From Chryseobacterium sp. G0186 (GTDB lineage Bacteria; Bacteroidota; Bacteroidia; Flavobacteriales; Weeksellaceae), in NCBI RefSeq assembly GCF_003815675.1, contig NZ_CP033918.1, positions 3,720,001 through 3,784,000 on the forward strand: a stretch of DNA of 64,000 bases, in the 5' to 3' direction. This document shows positions 46,682-58,020 of this stretch, in pieces. The number at the start of each line of letters is the position of its first letter. Within the stretch, counting starts at the first letter, position 1. The notes beneath the pieces are model-generated. The model had not been told where the DNA came from. It saw nothing but the letters and a program-made list of their open reading frames with translations, and did not search any database. Position numbers and translations under genes: made by a program.

Positions 46682-48913
46682 TTAGGTTCTTGATTTTACA
46701 GCATCATTCGCTGACTTCATTTCCCTTGCTTTTTTTAGCTTTTGATTTCCGAAATTGTACGTCACCCCAATATTCAGTAATCTCGAATACCCAAAATTGG
46801 TTACATTATTGTAGCTTCCGTGAGGCTGTACCCCCTCAATTTTATAGTAATTCTGATTGAATACATCATTTAATTCAACGACCAATGTCCAGTCTCCAAC
46901 AATTCTTTTCAGGCTTAGATCAAGGCTTTGTCTTACTCCCATCATACCTGATTCCGTTGCCGCTCTGCTGCTTATGAAGTAATTAACTCCCATAAACCAG
47001 TCTTTTTTAGAGGAAAGTCGAACGGTATTATTAAAAGTTGCACTTGCATTGTAGTTTTTAACATCAAGAACATAGGCTTCCAATTGCTCTGTTTCTCCAG
47101 GCTCAGGCATAGAAGTAGGATCTTCCGTTACCATTCCCTTGAATGTAGTATATCCGAGATTAACAGAATAATTGGTGGTCCAGATATCTTTGAACCAGGA
47201 CTTGTTCATTCCCAACGTTAATCCCAATTCTCTGCTGTTTCCATAATTGGTTCTTATATATCGCAGGAACTTTATTTTTTCCTCAACTGGATTGCCATTT
47301 TCATCTTTTCCGGTTCTGGTTAAAACTCCTCGTAAAGGAAGCTGATTCGAAGCATCATCTATCATACTGAAGCTCAGATTAGCATAAAATGCATTTTTGT
47401 ACATATAATTAAGCTCCTGATTGTAGAACTTTGAAGCCAAAATAAATGGGTTGTTCTGAGTATAGTTGGTAGGAGTGAAATACATTCTGGATGGGTTCAG
47501 TTCCCAAAATCTTGGTCTTCTGATTCTGCTTGAGAATGTATAGCTTAAATTATGATCAGAACTAATAGCATAGTTTAAGTTCAGGTAAGGCAATAAATTA
47601 TTGTAGTTTCTTTCAAATCCTGTTTTTCCAATAATATCTCCTGTACTTTTCGTCATTTCATATCGGAGACCTGCTTTTCCTGAAACCTTTTCAGTTAATT
47701 TTCTTTCATAATTAATATAGGCTCCCAGAATTTGTTCCTTATAGATAAAGTGATTGGTTTGTGCAGGATTATCCACGAAGGTTATTCCATTAAAGACATC
47801 CTGTCTCGTATCATTATCCGTATTCGTATGGTTGTAACTGATTCCCATTAGCCATGTTGCTCCCTTAGCTGTTTTTTTCAGGTAATCAATATTGGCTGCA
47901 TAATTATTGATAATCTGTGGTACTGATTGATGGAGCGCTGAGTATTTGTTGTTCTCGTCCTCATACAGGGGAAAGCTTTCATTAAAACTCACTTTATCCC
48001 TGTTGAACCATAAATAAGAAACATTGGAGGTAAGTTTACTACCCAGAGAATCAGTCTTTATTTCATAATTTAAATTAAAAGAATGATTTCTCGTCTGTGC
48101 ATCCTCATTATTGATCGTTCTGTTTGTTAACACTCCATCTTGCCAGTTCATCATTTCCAGCATAGAGTTGAAGCTCTTATTATATCTCATGTTGTAGGAC
48201 AATCCGATGCTCTGCTTTTTATTGATTTCATAATCAAGATTGAAGCTTCCCCCATAATTATTGTTAGGATCTGCATTATATCCATAAGATTCATTTCTGA
48301 AGGTAGGATCTCCGTTAGACAATGTATACTTTTCCCTTTCAGTCCAGTTTCCTACTCTGATATTGGAATTTCCGGACCATTTCCCCTGTCTGAAGTTGAA
48401 AGAAGCCCCTGCTGATGGATTATTATAGTAAGCATGCTCATTTTGCATCTTCATGGTTCCATTGTAGCCATTGTTCTTACTTTTTTTCATCACAATATTG
48501 ATGACTCCTTCCTTAGACTCTACCTGGAATTCACTTCCAGGAACTGTAATAACCTCAATTTTCTGTATATCTTCAGATGGTGTAGACTTTAGCATTTCAA
48601 TTAAAGCCTCAGCATCCATATTTGTCTTTTTGTTGTTGATATAAATAACAGCATCGTTTTTTCCCAGGATCTTCAATGTTCTTCCGTCTGCACTGGAAAT
48701 CATAGGAGTTTGTTTCAGCAGTGTAAACGTATTCGTTCCCTTAGCAATAGGAGAGGCAGCTACATCATAGACTAAACGGTCACCTTGTTTTTTGAAAACC
48801 TGTTTCTTGATATTCACTGCTTCAATAGCATTTACTTTCAAACTGTCTTTTTTCTGTTGGGCAGTAACAAATCCACTGAAAAATAGGGCTGCAATAAGAA
48901 TTTGAGTTTTCAT
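46682..48913 (-). CDS. Outer-membrane beta-barrel receptor, copy 1
   Basis: The 743-residue protein has a signal peptide (1-18), a plug with the same blocks as its downstream paralogue (VFKKQGDRLVYDVAASPIAK, LLKQTPMISSADG, NMDAEALIEML, IEVITVPGSEFQVE) and a beta-barrel. The two genes are 44 bp apart and share the promoter near 48970. The C terminus of both ends in VKSRT-like residues, not in a terminal aromatic residue. Confidence 0.9.
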   Translation of the reverse strand: MKTQILIAALFFSGFVTAQQKKDSLKVNAIEAVNIKKQVFKKQGDRLVYDVAASPIAKGTNTFTLLKQTPMISSADGRTLKILGKNDAVIYINNKKTNMDAEALIEMLKSTPSEDIQKIEVITVPGSEFQVESKEGVINIVMKKSKNNGYNGTMKMQNEHAYYNNPSAGASFNFRQGKWSGNSNIRVGNWTEREKYTLSNGDPTFRNESYGYNADPNNNYGGSFNLDYEINKKQSIGLSYNMRYNKSFNSMLEMMNWQDGVLTNRTINNEDAQTRNHSFNLNYEIKTDSLGSKLTSNVSYLWFNRDKVSFNESFPLYEDENNKYSALHQSVPQIINNYAANIDYLKKTAKGATWLMGISYNHTNTDNDTRQDVFNGITFVDNPAQTNHFIYKEQILGAYINYERKLTEKVSGKAGLRYEMTKSTGDIIGKTGFERNYNNLLPYLNLNYAISSDHNLSYTFSSRIRRPRFWELNPSRMYFTPTNYTQNNPFILASKFYNQELNYMYKNAFYANLSFSMIDDASNQLPLRGVLTRTGKDENGNPVEEKIKFLRYIRTNYGNSRELGLTLGMNKSWFKDIWTTNYSVNLGYTTFKGMVTEDPTSMPEPGETEQLEAYVLDVKNYNASATFNNTVRLSSKKDWFMGVNYFISSRAATESGMMGVRQSLDLSLKRIVGDWTLVVELNDVFNQNYYKIEGVQPHGSYNNVTNFGYSRLLNIGVTYNFGNQKLKKAREMKSANDAVKSRT

Positions 48914-49582
48914 GATGATTGTTTTTATTTGTTAATAGCTTGTATGGTTTGTTATTTTACATTGCAAAGATATATAATAAATTTAGTATTATGCAATACA
49001 AAGTACTTAAAAATATTTATTCAAAATTGTAAATTATTGATTATTAGTTTATAAAAATTACATTGTAAAAATAATTTTTTAAGACTTTCTAATTAATTAG
49101 ACAATTCACGAAAGCTAAATGTTACATTTGGAGAAGAATTTTATGAAAATTATTTAAAAAAAAACGGCTTCATTTATATCACAAATCATGTAGGAAGTAC
49201 ATGTAATAAAAGTATTAGCCTTTTTGTTGTACCCAATTTGTTGTTGTGCCGGAGGACCCTCACAAGGAAATTCTAACTGAACAAGTTAAATTTAAAATAT
49301 AGAAACGGTAGTGAAATACTAAATTGAAAATAGTAGAGCGTTACGTACGAATACTTTGTGCAGAATGGTAATATAGGCTGCTACACAATACCGGTTGAAA
49401 TTTCAATAGTCAGCACACCAATTTACCTGTAGCATCTTCCACTGTAAATAATGTACTTGTTTTTAAATATTTTAAAAAATTAAGGTGTGTAGAAATAAAG
49501 AAAGCAACCCTTTCATCAAATTTACCGGATATAAAAGCGTTTTAATAAATACTAAAAAGTAGGGGCATAAGGTTCTGCTTTT
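48914..49582. other. Long spacer without a recognised gene
   Basis: Besides the promoter and operator at its left end I see no gene in these 669 bp. Short peptides can be read (one frame near 49213 with VVVPEDPHKEILTEQVKFKI, another giving CCCAGGPSQGNSN), but none has a start codon or signal worth calling. It may hold a decayed gene fragment. Confidence 0.5.
48965..49008 (-). promoter_or_regulatory. Promoter and candidate operator for the tandem receptors
   Basis: On the minus strand TATCTTTG (48965-48972) fits TANNTTTG, with a TTG 21 bp upstream. The TTG lies inside an inverted repeat (GTATT 48986-48990, AATAC 48995-48999), and AAGTACTT (49001-49008), a perfect palindrome, follows. A regulator bound here would cover the upstream promoter element. 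Confidence 0.5.
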
Positions 49583-49927
49583 TTATTGTTCACGATCTTT
49601 TTTAGCCAAGGCTTTATCTACCCATATCGTTGCAAACGGGAAAAATGCAGCCAATAAGGCAAATACAAAATCTTCATCATCCCAGTTGAAAATTTTTCTT
49701 ACCGGAAGACAGAAAAAAAGATAAAGGGTGAAAAATAATCCGTGGATATTCCCTACAATAATGATAAAAATAGTAGGAAGAAGACCCTCTTCGTCATATC
49801 TTTTCCAGATCATGGCAACCCCATAGAGTAGAAAACAGGTTATTGCCTCAGCAAGACAGATCTGTTTAAACCATTTGATGATTTTTTCCTGGGGATATTT
49901 CGAGAAAAATTTTTCGATGAAATTCAT
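49583..49927 (-). CDS. DUF3817 membrane protein
   Basis: The 114-residue protein has three or four membrane segments and the DUF3817 pattern: ICLAEAITCFLLYGVAMIWKR, VGNIHGLFFTLYLFFCL and AAFFPFATIWVDKAL. Function unknown. It lies 76 bp downstream of nadD. Confidence 0.85.
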   Translation of the reverse strand: MNFIEKFFSKYPQEKIIKWFKQICLAEAITCFLLYGVAMIWKRYDEEGLLPTIFIIIVGNIHGLFFTLYLFFCLPVRKIFNWDDEDFVFALLAAFFPFATIWVDKALAKKDREQ

Positions 49928-50003
49928 TGTTTGTAGGAATAAGTGGAGCGTTAAAAGTGAAGAGTCTTTCTCTGCTTCTAACCTCTCATTCTAGTTTGCA
50001 AAA

Positions 50004-50588
50004 TTACTTATAAAAATTACTTCCATCCAAATATTCAAAAACTTCAGGTGGCAGCATAGGTCTCACATTTTTACCATCTTTGATCATAGTACGGATTTCT
50101 GTAGCAGAAAGCTCTATAACCGGTGCTTTTATCAGGGAAATGTTCTCGTGCTGAAGATATTCAGAATCTTTCTTTTCCCCTTCAAATACCCTTGGATAAA
50201 CAATAATGTGATGCTTTTTAATCAACGTATCAGAATTTTTCCATTTATGAAGACCGTCCAGATTATCTTCACCCATAATCAGGCTAAAGGAATAATCAGG
50301 ATGTTTTTCATGAAGATAAGTAAGAGTATCGATGGTGTAGCTTGGCTTAGGAAGAGAAAACTCTACATTGGAGGCACGCATATTCGGGTAATTTTTTACA
50401 GCAAGCTGTACCATATCCAATCTGTTATGATCTTTCAATAGAGACTTCTTATCCTTAAACGGATTCTGTGGGCTTACTACAAACCATAATTCATCCATAT
50501 CCGAATTTTCCAGAATATAATTGGCCAGAATAAGATGTCCAATGTGTATCGGATTAAAAGATCCGAAAAAGAGCCCTATTTTTTTCAT
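50004..50588 (-). CDS. nadD: Nicotinate-nucleotide adenylyltransferase
   Basis: The 194-residue enzyme joins nicotinate mononucleotide and ATP to make NaAD in NAD synthesis. The nucleotidyltransferase motif GSFNPIHIGH is at 9-18, and the C-terminal LSATEIR motif is intact; MGEDNLDGLHKW lies between. It follows recJ by 41 bp. Confidence 0.96.
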   Translation of the reverse strand: MKKIGLFFGSFNPIHIGHLILANYILENSDMDELWFVVSPQNPFKDKKSLLKDHNRLDMVQLAVKNYPNMRASNVEFSLPKPSYTIDTLTYLHEKHPDYSFSLIMGEDNLDGLHKWKNSDTLIKKHHIIVYPRVFEGEKKDSEYLQHENISLIKAPVIELSATEIRTMIKDGKNVRPMLPPEVFEYLDGSNFYK

Positions 50589-50629
50589 GTCATAAAGGTA
50601 GCAGATGATAGATTACAGATAGCAGCAAA

Positions 50630-52342
50630 CTAATCCCTAAATTTAACGTCTTTTATGTTGAGGTAATGGGTTACATTGCCTTTCCAATGATTTTCTTCCA
50701 AGGTAAAAGCAAGGTCAAAACTTTTATTTTTAAAATCATCCACAAACTGTCCGAGTTTGAAGCCAACACATTCAATATTTCGCCCGGTAAATTCCTGCTT
50801 GATGTAAAATTTCAGGTGGTTATTATCCTTTCCCATTGTCTTTACATATCCCGAAAGCTTTTGGTTGGTTAATGTAAAAATAGGCTTCATATTATGAGGT
50901 CCGAAAGGAGCAAGCTTCCTGTGGAAATTGATAAACTCTCTGTTGATTTCATCAATCCTAATTTCACAATCAATGGTGATAGATGGTTCCTGCTGATGTT
51001 CTTTAATTTTTTCAGAAACAATTCTTTCAAATTTTTCCTTGAATGCTTCAAACTTATCCTTTTCCATAGAAAGTCCGGCAGCAGCATGATGTCCTCCGAA
51101 TTTAAGAAAGTATTCTGAACACATATCAAGTGCCTCATGAACATCGAAATCAGATACTGATCTTGCAGAGGCAACCATTTCTCCATTATTACCGTCTGTA
51201 AATACCAGTGTTGGTTTATAATAGGTTTCAATAAGTCTGGAAGCCACAATTCCAATGACCCCTTTGTTCCATTCAGGATGATAAACAATGGTGGTATGCT
51301 TGGTCTCCTGTTGAGATTCTATAATTTGATTCAAGGCAGAAAGGGTAGAATTCATATCCAATTCACGTCTTTCATCGTTGAGATTCATAATATCATCAAC
51401 AATTTGAGTGGCATGCTTCAGGTTGTCAGAAACCATAAGCTCCACAGCGGCCTTACCATGGGAAATTCTTCCCGCAGCATTTATTTTGGGGGCTATTTCA
51501 AATACAATATTTGAAATTTCAAAATGAGAAAGTTTATCCTCAGGAATCAATAGCCTTAATCCAAGATTTCTTGTTTTTCTAAGCGTTTTCAGACCCATTT
51601 TGGCCAGAACCCTATTTTCTCCGGTCATCGAAACAATATCAGCAGCGATGGATATCGCCAAAAGATCTGTAAGTTCAAATAATTCAGCATCCGGAATTTT
51701 ATAGATGGTATTTAATCCCTGACAGAGCTTAAAGCCTACACCACATCCGGAAAGTTCCTTAAACGGATATCTGCAGTCGCTTCTTTTAGGATCAAGCACT
51801 GCAACAGCATTAGGAATTTCGTCCCCGGGAAGATGGTGATCACAAATAATAAAATCTATTCCCTGGCTGGAAGCATAATTGATCATATCAAGAGCCTTAA
51901 TTCCGCAATCCAATGCAATGATCAATGAAAAACCGTTTGCTTTTGCAAAATCAACTCCTTCTGTGGAAATACCATATCCCTCAGAGTTTCTATCCGGAAT
52001 ATAATAATCCAAATATTTTTTCTCAACAATTTTGCTGAGGTAAAGGTACATTAAGGCAACCGCTGTAGTTCCATCTACATCATAGTCTCCATATACCAAT
52101 ATTTTTTCACCATTTTCAATTGCAGTGGCAATACGCTCTACAGCTTTTTGCATATCTGCCATTAAAAACGGATTGTGTATATCGTTAAGGTTTGGTTTGA
52201 AAAATTCTCTCGCCTTTTGATAATTGTCAATTCCTCTTAGAACGAGAAGCTTAGATTCAAAAGTACCAAAACCAAGTGACGAACTTAGTCCGTCCACAAC
52301 TTCCTCATCGGGTTCGGGCTTATAAATCCATTTTTGACTCAT
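50630..52342 (-). CDS. recJ: Single-strand-specific exonuclease RecJ
   Basis: I placed the start at the ATG at 52342 (570 residues, MSQKWIYKPEPDEE). The in-frame extension to 52630 has no homology and would overlap the divergent promoter. DHH-family motifs: VYGDYDVDGTTAV (84 on), LDCGIK, and CDHHLPGDE (167 on) with the DHH triplet. The DHHA1 part has EFGGHHAAAGLSM-like residues (FLKFGGHHAAAGL). It degrades single-stranded DNA 5' to 3' in recombination and mismatch repair. Confidence 0.95.
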   Translation of the reverse strand: MSQKWIYKPEPDEEVVDGLSSSLGFGTFESKLLVLRGIDNYQKAREFFKPNLNDIHNPFLMADMQKAVERIATAIENGEKILVYGDYDVDGTTAVALMYLYLSKIVEKKYLDYYIPDRNSEGYGISTEGVDFAKANGFSLIIALDCGIKALDMINYASSQGIDFIICDHHLPGDEIPNAVAVLDPKRSDCRYPFKELSGCGVGFKLCQGLNTIYKIPDAELFELTDLLAISIAADIVSMTGENRVLAKMGLKTLRKTRNLGLRLLIPEDKLSHFEISNIVFEIAPKINAAGRISHGKAAVELMVSDNLKHATQIVDDIMNLNDERRELDMNSTLSALNQIIESQQETKHTTIVYHPEWNKGVIGIVASRLIETYYKPTLVFTDGNNGEMVASARSVSDFDVHEALDMCSEYFLKFGGHHAAAGLSMEKDKFEAFKEKFERIVSEKIKEHQQEPSITIDCEIRIDEINREFINFHRKLAPFGPHNMKPIFTLTNQKLSGYVKTMGKDNNHLKFYIKQEFTGRNIECVGFKLGQFVDDFKNKSFDLAFTLEENHWKGNVTHYLNIKDVKFRD

Positions 52343-52445
52343 TTCACAAAAATAAGGAAAAAAAATAGCATTTTGAATGGATGAAGAACTAAGTTTTGAC
52401 TTAATAATTGTTAAAAAATGGCTATCTTCGTCCTCCAAATTTAAA

Positions 52446-53264
52446 ATGACTATGAAAAAAATTATCGTATGCCTCGCATTTTTAGGGGCCATGAATTCGA
52501 TCAATGCACAAAAAATTAATCTCGGTAAAGCTGCCGGAATGATCTCCAATGGTGCAAAAGCATTAACTTTTACTAACGAGGATGCTATTAAATTATCCAA
52601 GGAATCTGTAGATTGGATGGATAAAAACAATCCTGTAGCCGGACCAAAAGATCCGTATACCGTGAGATTGAATAAACTGTTTGGAAAACATAAGTCTCAA
52701 GACGGATTAAACTTAAACTATAAGGTTTATAAGGTGAAAGATATCAATGCTTTTGCTTGTGCAGACGGAAGTGTACGTGTATTCTCGTCTTTGATGGATA
52801 TTATGACAGATAATGAATTGTTAGCTGTAATCGGTCACGAAATTGGTCACGTTAAAAATGAAGATACCAAAGATGCCATGAAATCAGCTTATCTGAAGGC
52901 TGCGGCATTAGATGCTGCTTCATCGGCTTCAGCTGAAGTAGCTACGCTGAATGAAAGTCAGGTAGGAAAAATGGCCAATGCTTTTGTGGATGCTTCTCAC
53001 AGTAAAAAACAGGAATCTGAAGCTGATACGTATTCATATGACTTTATGAAAGCTAATAAATATGATGTAGTAGGAGCTTATACAGCTTTCAAAAAACTGG
53101 CGTTACTTTCACAGGGAAGTACACAGACAGGTTTTGAGAAAATGTTTAATTCTCATCCTGATAGCGAAAAAAGAGCTCAGGCAATTAAGAAGAAGGCAGA
53201 GAAAGACGGATTATGGAAAGATCCGGGAACCGTTGCTATTCCAACTACAAAACTTACAAAATAA
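52446..53264 (+). CDS. M48-family metalloprotease, exported
   Basis: The 272-residue protein (MTMKKIIVCLAFLGAMNSINA) has a signal peptide of about 22 residues. Zinc site: HEIGH at 131-135 and Glu192 or the nearby Glu190 in KKQESEAD as third ligand, in the order of M48 enzymes such as BepA and LoiP. Either ATG, at 52446 or 52452, would serve; both give the same mature protein. It is divergent from recJ. Envelope quality control is the probable role. Confidence 0.9.
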   Translation: MTMKKIIVCLAFLGAMNSINAQKINLGKAAGMISNGAKALTFTNEDAIKLSKESVDWMDKNNPVAGPKDPYTVRLNKLFGKHKSQDGLNLNYKVYKVKDINAFACADGSVRVFSSLMDIMTDNELLAVIGHEIGHVKNEDTKDAMKSAYLKAAALDAASSASAEVATLNESQVGKMANAFVDASHSKKQESEADTYSYDFMKANKYDVVGAYTAFKKLALLSQGSTQTGFEKMFNSHPDSEKRAQAIKKKAEKDGLWKDPGTVAIPTTKLTK

Positions 53265-53283
53265 TTATTTTATTTATTGTTAA

Positions 53284-53318
53284 AAAAATCCCTCAAAGCA
53301 TTGCTTTGAGGGATTTTT
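53284..53318. terminator. Terminator between the M48 protease and the ABC-F gene
   Basis: AAAAATCCCTCAAAGC (53284-53299) and GCTTTGAGGGATTTTT (53303-53318) make a 16-bp perfect stem, 3-nt loop, with T and A runs on the two sides, so it can work in both directions for the two convergent genes. Confidence 0.92.
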
Positions 53319-53336
53319 ATATGATCCTGTATTGGA

Positions 53337-55031
<1,695 letters not shown>

Positions 55032-55077
55032 TTAAATGTATCGTATTTTTTATATATTTCATTAACGAAATTTTAAA

Positions 55078-55539
55078 ATGATGAAGATTGAAAAAACAGT
55101 TAGCATATTAAATAGAAGAGCTCGGTTTGAATATGAAATTCTTGAAGAATACGAAGCAGGAATGGTTTTAACGGGTACAGAGATAAAATCTTTACGTTCT
55201 TCCAAAGCATCAATCACAGAATCGTTCTGTCAGTTTATTGATGGGGAGTTATACATCATCAACATGATGATTGATGAGTATAAATTAGGAACTTTTTACA
55301 ATCACAAAACAAAAAGGGAACGGAAATTGCTGTTGCACAAAAAAGAATTACAAAAACTTGAAAAAAAGTTAAAGGATGCCGGAAACACAATTATTCCTTT
55401 AAAATTATATATCACTGACCGAGGTAAAGCAAAGGTGCTGATAGCACTGGGTAGAGGGAAAAAGCTTTTCGATAAAAGGGAGGCGATAAAAGATAGAGAA
55501 AATAAACGGAACCTGGACAGAATATTAAAGAAAAGTTAA
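55078..55539 (+). CDS. smpB: SsrA-binding protein SmpB
   Basis: The 153-residue protein binds tmRNA and delivers it to stalled ribosomes. It has RRARFEYEILEEYEAGMVL, TGTEIKSLRSSKASI, RKLLLHKKELQKLEKK, and a C-terminal GRGKKLFDKREAIKDRE tail that enters the mRNA channel. ATG is doubled at the start (55078 and 55081). No tmRNA gene is visible in the window. Confidence 0.97.
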   Translation: MMKIEKTVSILNRRARFEYEILEEYEAGMVLTGTEIKSLRSSKASITESFCQFIDGELYIINMMIDEYKLGTFYNHKTKRERKLLLHKKELQKLEKKLKDAGNTIIPLKLYITDRGKAKVLIALGRGKKLFDKREAIKDRENKRNLDRILKKS

Positions 55540-55616
55540 AAATCATTTGAAAAACTTTGTTTATAAAGAAAAATTATATTTATTTTGCATTATCAATTAT
55601 TTAATCATTTAATTCT

Positions 55617-57128
55617 ATGAAAAATCTAAAATTAGGAATTTCAGCATTGGCACTTACTGTTGCTTCTACTGTTTTCGCGCAGACTACCAACAATCCGTGG
55701 TTAATCGGAGTTGGTGCTCATGCAGAAAACCATGTAGCAGTTAGAGATGGCTTCAGTAATACGTTCGCTGCTAAAAATTTAACAAAGAGATTGTTCAATG
55801 TGAACAACTACTCTATTACACCTCCTTTATCTAAATTAACAGTTGCTAGAAACATTGGAAAAGGTTTAGTTATCGACTGGCAAACTTCTGTTGGAAATGT
55901 TGAAAACAAAAGATTCAACATGGGGAAAGAATTTTTCCTAATGACAGGTATTGGTTTCCAGGCTAAGGCTGCAGGTCTTTTATGGAACGAAGAATCTTGG
56001 TTTGATCCATATTTAAGAGTTGGTGCTAACTACCTAAGACATGACTATACTGGGCTTTCTTTCCCAAGAAATGCTGTTGATGCTGACGGTAACTTCATTG
56101 AAACTGTTAAGAACGGTAAAGACGGTAATGAAAATGGTAAAGCTAATCACTTTGCAGTATCTACGGGTGCTGGTGCTAACTTCTGGGTAACTAAAAACTT
56201 CGGTCTTGGTATCCAAGGAGATTATGTGTCAACTCCAGGTGATCACTCTACAGTTGCTAACTTCTGGCAAGCTTCTGCATCTATCTTATTTAGATTCGGA
56301 AACAGAGACAGAGATAAGGATGGTATCCTAGATAAAGACGATCTTTGTCCAGATACTCCAGGTTTACCAGAATTCCAAGGATGTCCTGATACTGACGGAG
56401 ATGGAGTTCCAGATAAAGACGATCAATGTCCAGATGTAGCTGGTCCAGTTGAAAACAACGGTTGTCCTTGGCCAGATACAGACGGTGATGGTGTTATCGA
56501 TAAAGATGATGCTTGTCCTACTGTAGCAGGTCCTGCTGAAAACAACGGTTGTCCTTGGCCAGATACAGACGGTGACGGTATCTTAGATAAAGATGATGCT
56601 TGTCCTACTGTTCCAGGTCTTCCAGAATACAACGGATGTCCTAAACCAGTGAAAGTAATCAGTGATGAAGCTACAGGTGCGCTTAAAGGTATCTTGTTCA
56701 ACTTCAACAAAGCTACAATCAGACCAGAATCTAACGGTAAGTTAGATGAAGCTGCTAAGATTATTAAGCAATCTTCTGATGGTACATTCTTAGTAACAGG
56801 TCATACAGATGCTAAAGGTGCTGCTGCTTACAACTTGAAACTTTCAAGAGAAAGAGCTGCTTCTGTAGTAGGTGCTCTTGAAGCTAGAGGAGTTAACGCT
56901 AATCAGTTAAAATCTACAGGTGTTGGTTCTAGAGATGCTAAAGTTCCTGCAAAAGCAACTGATGCTGAAAGAATGATCGACAGAAAAGTAGTTGTTGAAG
57001 CTGTAAATGGTGCTGCTTGGGATGCACTTAAGAAATCTGATCTAGATGTAGTAGAGAAGAAGACTGTAGTGAAAAAAGCTAAAAAAGCTCCAGCTAAGAA
57101 AAAAGCTGCTGCTAAAAAGAAAAAATAA
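55617..57128 (+). CDS. OmpA-family protein with calcium-binding repeats and a Lys-Ala tail
   Basis: The 503-residue protein has a signal peptide (1-22), an N-terminal beta-barrel region to about 225, a thrombospondin type-3 repeat array (about 226-345, with repeated DxDxDGxxDxDD and C..P blocks), and a C-terminal OmpA domain (about 350-480: FNKATIRPESNGKLD, GHTDAKGAAAYN, SRERAASVV) that binds peptidoglycan. The last 20 or so residues are almost only Lys and Ala (KKAPAKKKAAAKKKK), a tail like that of histone H1 and unexpected on a periplasmic domain. Confidence 0.92.
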   Translation: MKNLKLGISALALTVASTVFAQTTNNPWLIGVGAHAENHVAVRDGFSNTFAAKNLTKRLFNVNNYSITPPLSKLTVARNIGKGLVIDWQTSVGNVENKRFNMGKEFFLMTGIGFQAKAAGLLWNEESWFDPYLRVGANYLRHDYTGLSFPRNAVDADGNFIETVKNGKDGNENGKANHFAVSTGAGANFWVTKNFGLGIQGDYVSTPGDHSTVANFWQASASILFRFGNRDRDKDGILDKDDLCPDTPGLPEFQGCPDTDGDGVPDKDDQCPDVAGPVENNGCPWPDTDGDGVIDKDDACPTVAGPAENNGCPWPDTDGDGILDKDDACPTVPGLPEYNGCPKPVKVISDEATGALKGILFNFNKATIRPESNGKLDEAAKIIKQSSDGTFLVTGHTDAKGAAAYNLKLSRERAASVVGALEARGVNANQLKSTGVGSRDAKVPAKATDAERMIDRKVVVEAVNGAAWDALKKSDLDVVEKKTVVKKAKKAPAKKKAAAKKKK

Positions 57129-57147
57129 TTAATTTTTCTAAATAATG

Positions 57148-57180
57148 AATACCTCCAATTGTATTGGGGGTATTTTTTTT
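57148..57180 (+). terminator. Terminator after the OmpA-family gene
   Basis: AATACCTCCAAT (57148-57159) and ATTGGGGGTATT (57163-57174) pair over 12 bp with one G-T pair, then a long T run follows. Confidence 0.85.
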
Positions 57181-57222
57181 TTGTTGACTTTTAGTTAATT
57201 TTGTTGAAAATTTAAAATTAAA

Positions 57223-57963
57223 ATGGGAAGAGCATTTGAATATAGAAAAGCTTCTAAAATGGCCAGATGGGATAAAATGGCCAAAACATTCTCCAAAATA
57301 GGTAAGGATATTGCCCTGGCTGTAAAAGCAGGGGGAACAGATCCAGAATCGAATCCGGCATTGAGAAGATGTATCCTGAATGCTAAAGGGGCTAATATGC
57401 CTAAAGATAATGTAGAAAGAGCAATTAAAAAGGCAAGTGGTGCTGATGCTGAAAACTATGAAGAGATCACTTATGAGGGATACGGACAGGGTGGTGTTGC
57501 TTTTTTTGTAGAATGTACTACAAATAATACAACGAGAACTGTAGCCAATGTAAGAGCTGTTTTTAACAAGTTTGACGGTAACCTTGGAAAGAATGGTGAA
57601 TTGGCATTTATCTTTGACAGAAAAGGAATCTTTACATTAGATCTGGCTCAAGTAAAAATGGAATGGGATGATTTTGAAATGGAAATGATTGATGGAGGAG
57701 CAGAAGATGTAGAAAAAGATGAAGATGAAGTAATGATTACAACAGCTTTTGAAGATTTTGGTTCTTTATCTCACAAGCTGGATGAACTTGGTATTGAGGC
57801 GAAAAGTGCAGAACTACAAAGAATTCCAAATAATACAAAGGAAGTAAACGAAGATCAGTTCAAAGCCAATATGAAAATGCTTGAGCGTTTCGAAGAGGAC
57901 GATGATGTTCAAAACGTTTACCATAATATGGAAATTACAGAAGAGCTGATGAACTCTTTATAA
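57223..57963 (+). CDS. YebC/PmpR-family protein
   Basis: The 246-residue protein matches the TACO1/YebC family, with KMARWDKMAKTFSKIGKDIA, NPALRRCILNAKGANMPKDN and YEGYGQGGVAFFVECTT. Earlier annotations call it a transcription regulator; recent work links the family to relief of ribosome pausing at proline stretches. The end, with EEDDDVQNVYHNM, is the usual one. Confidence 0.95.
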   Translation: MGRAFEYRKASKMARWDKMAKTFSKIGKDIALAVKAGGTDPESNPALRRCILNAKGANMPKDNVERAIKKASGADAENYEEITYEGYGQGGVAFFVECTTNNTTRTVANVRAVFNKFDGNLGKNGELAFIFDRKGIFTLDLAQVKMEWDDFEMEMIDGGAEDVEKDEDEVMITTAFEDFGSLSHKLDELGIEAKSAELQRIPNNTKEVNEDQFKANMKMLERFEEDDDVQNVYHNMEITEELMNSL

Positions 57964-58020
57964 AAAATAATATAGCATTCATATACAGTTAACTTTTAAT
58001 TAGTTTCTTTGTATAAAACT

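Noticed and set aside
49200..49290. Short frame reading CCCAGGPSQGNSN as a possible lipoprotein
   Set aside because: No start codon is in frame before it and the hydrophobic stretch is too short.
50630..52630. Longer recJ reading frame starting at 52630
   Set aside because: The first 96 residues have no RecJ similarity, overlap the promoter of the divergent M48 gene, and RecJ homology begins right at MSQKWIYKPE.
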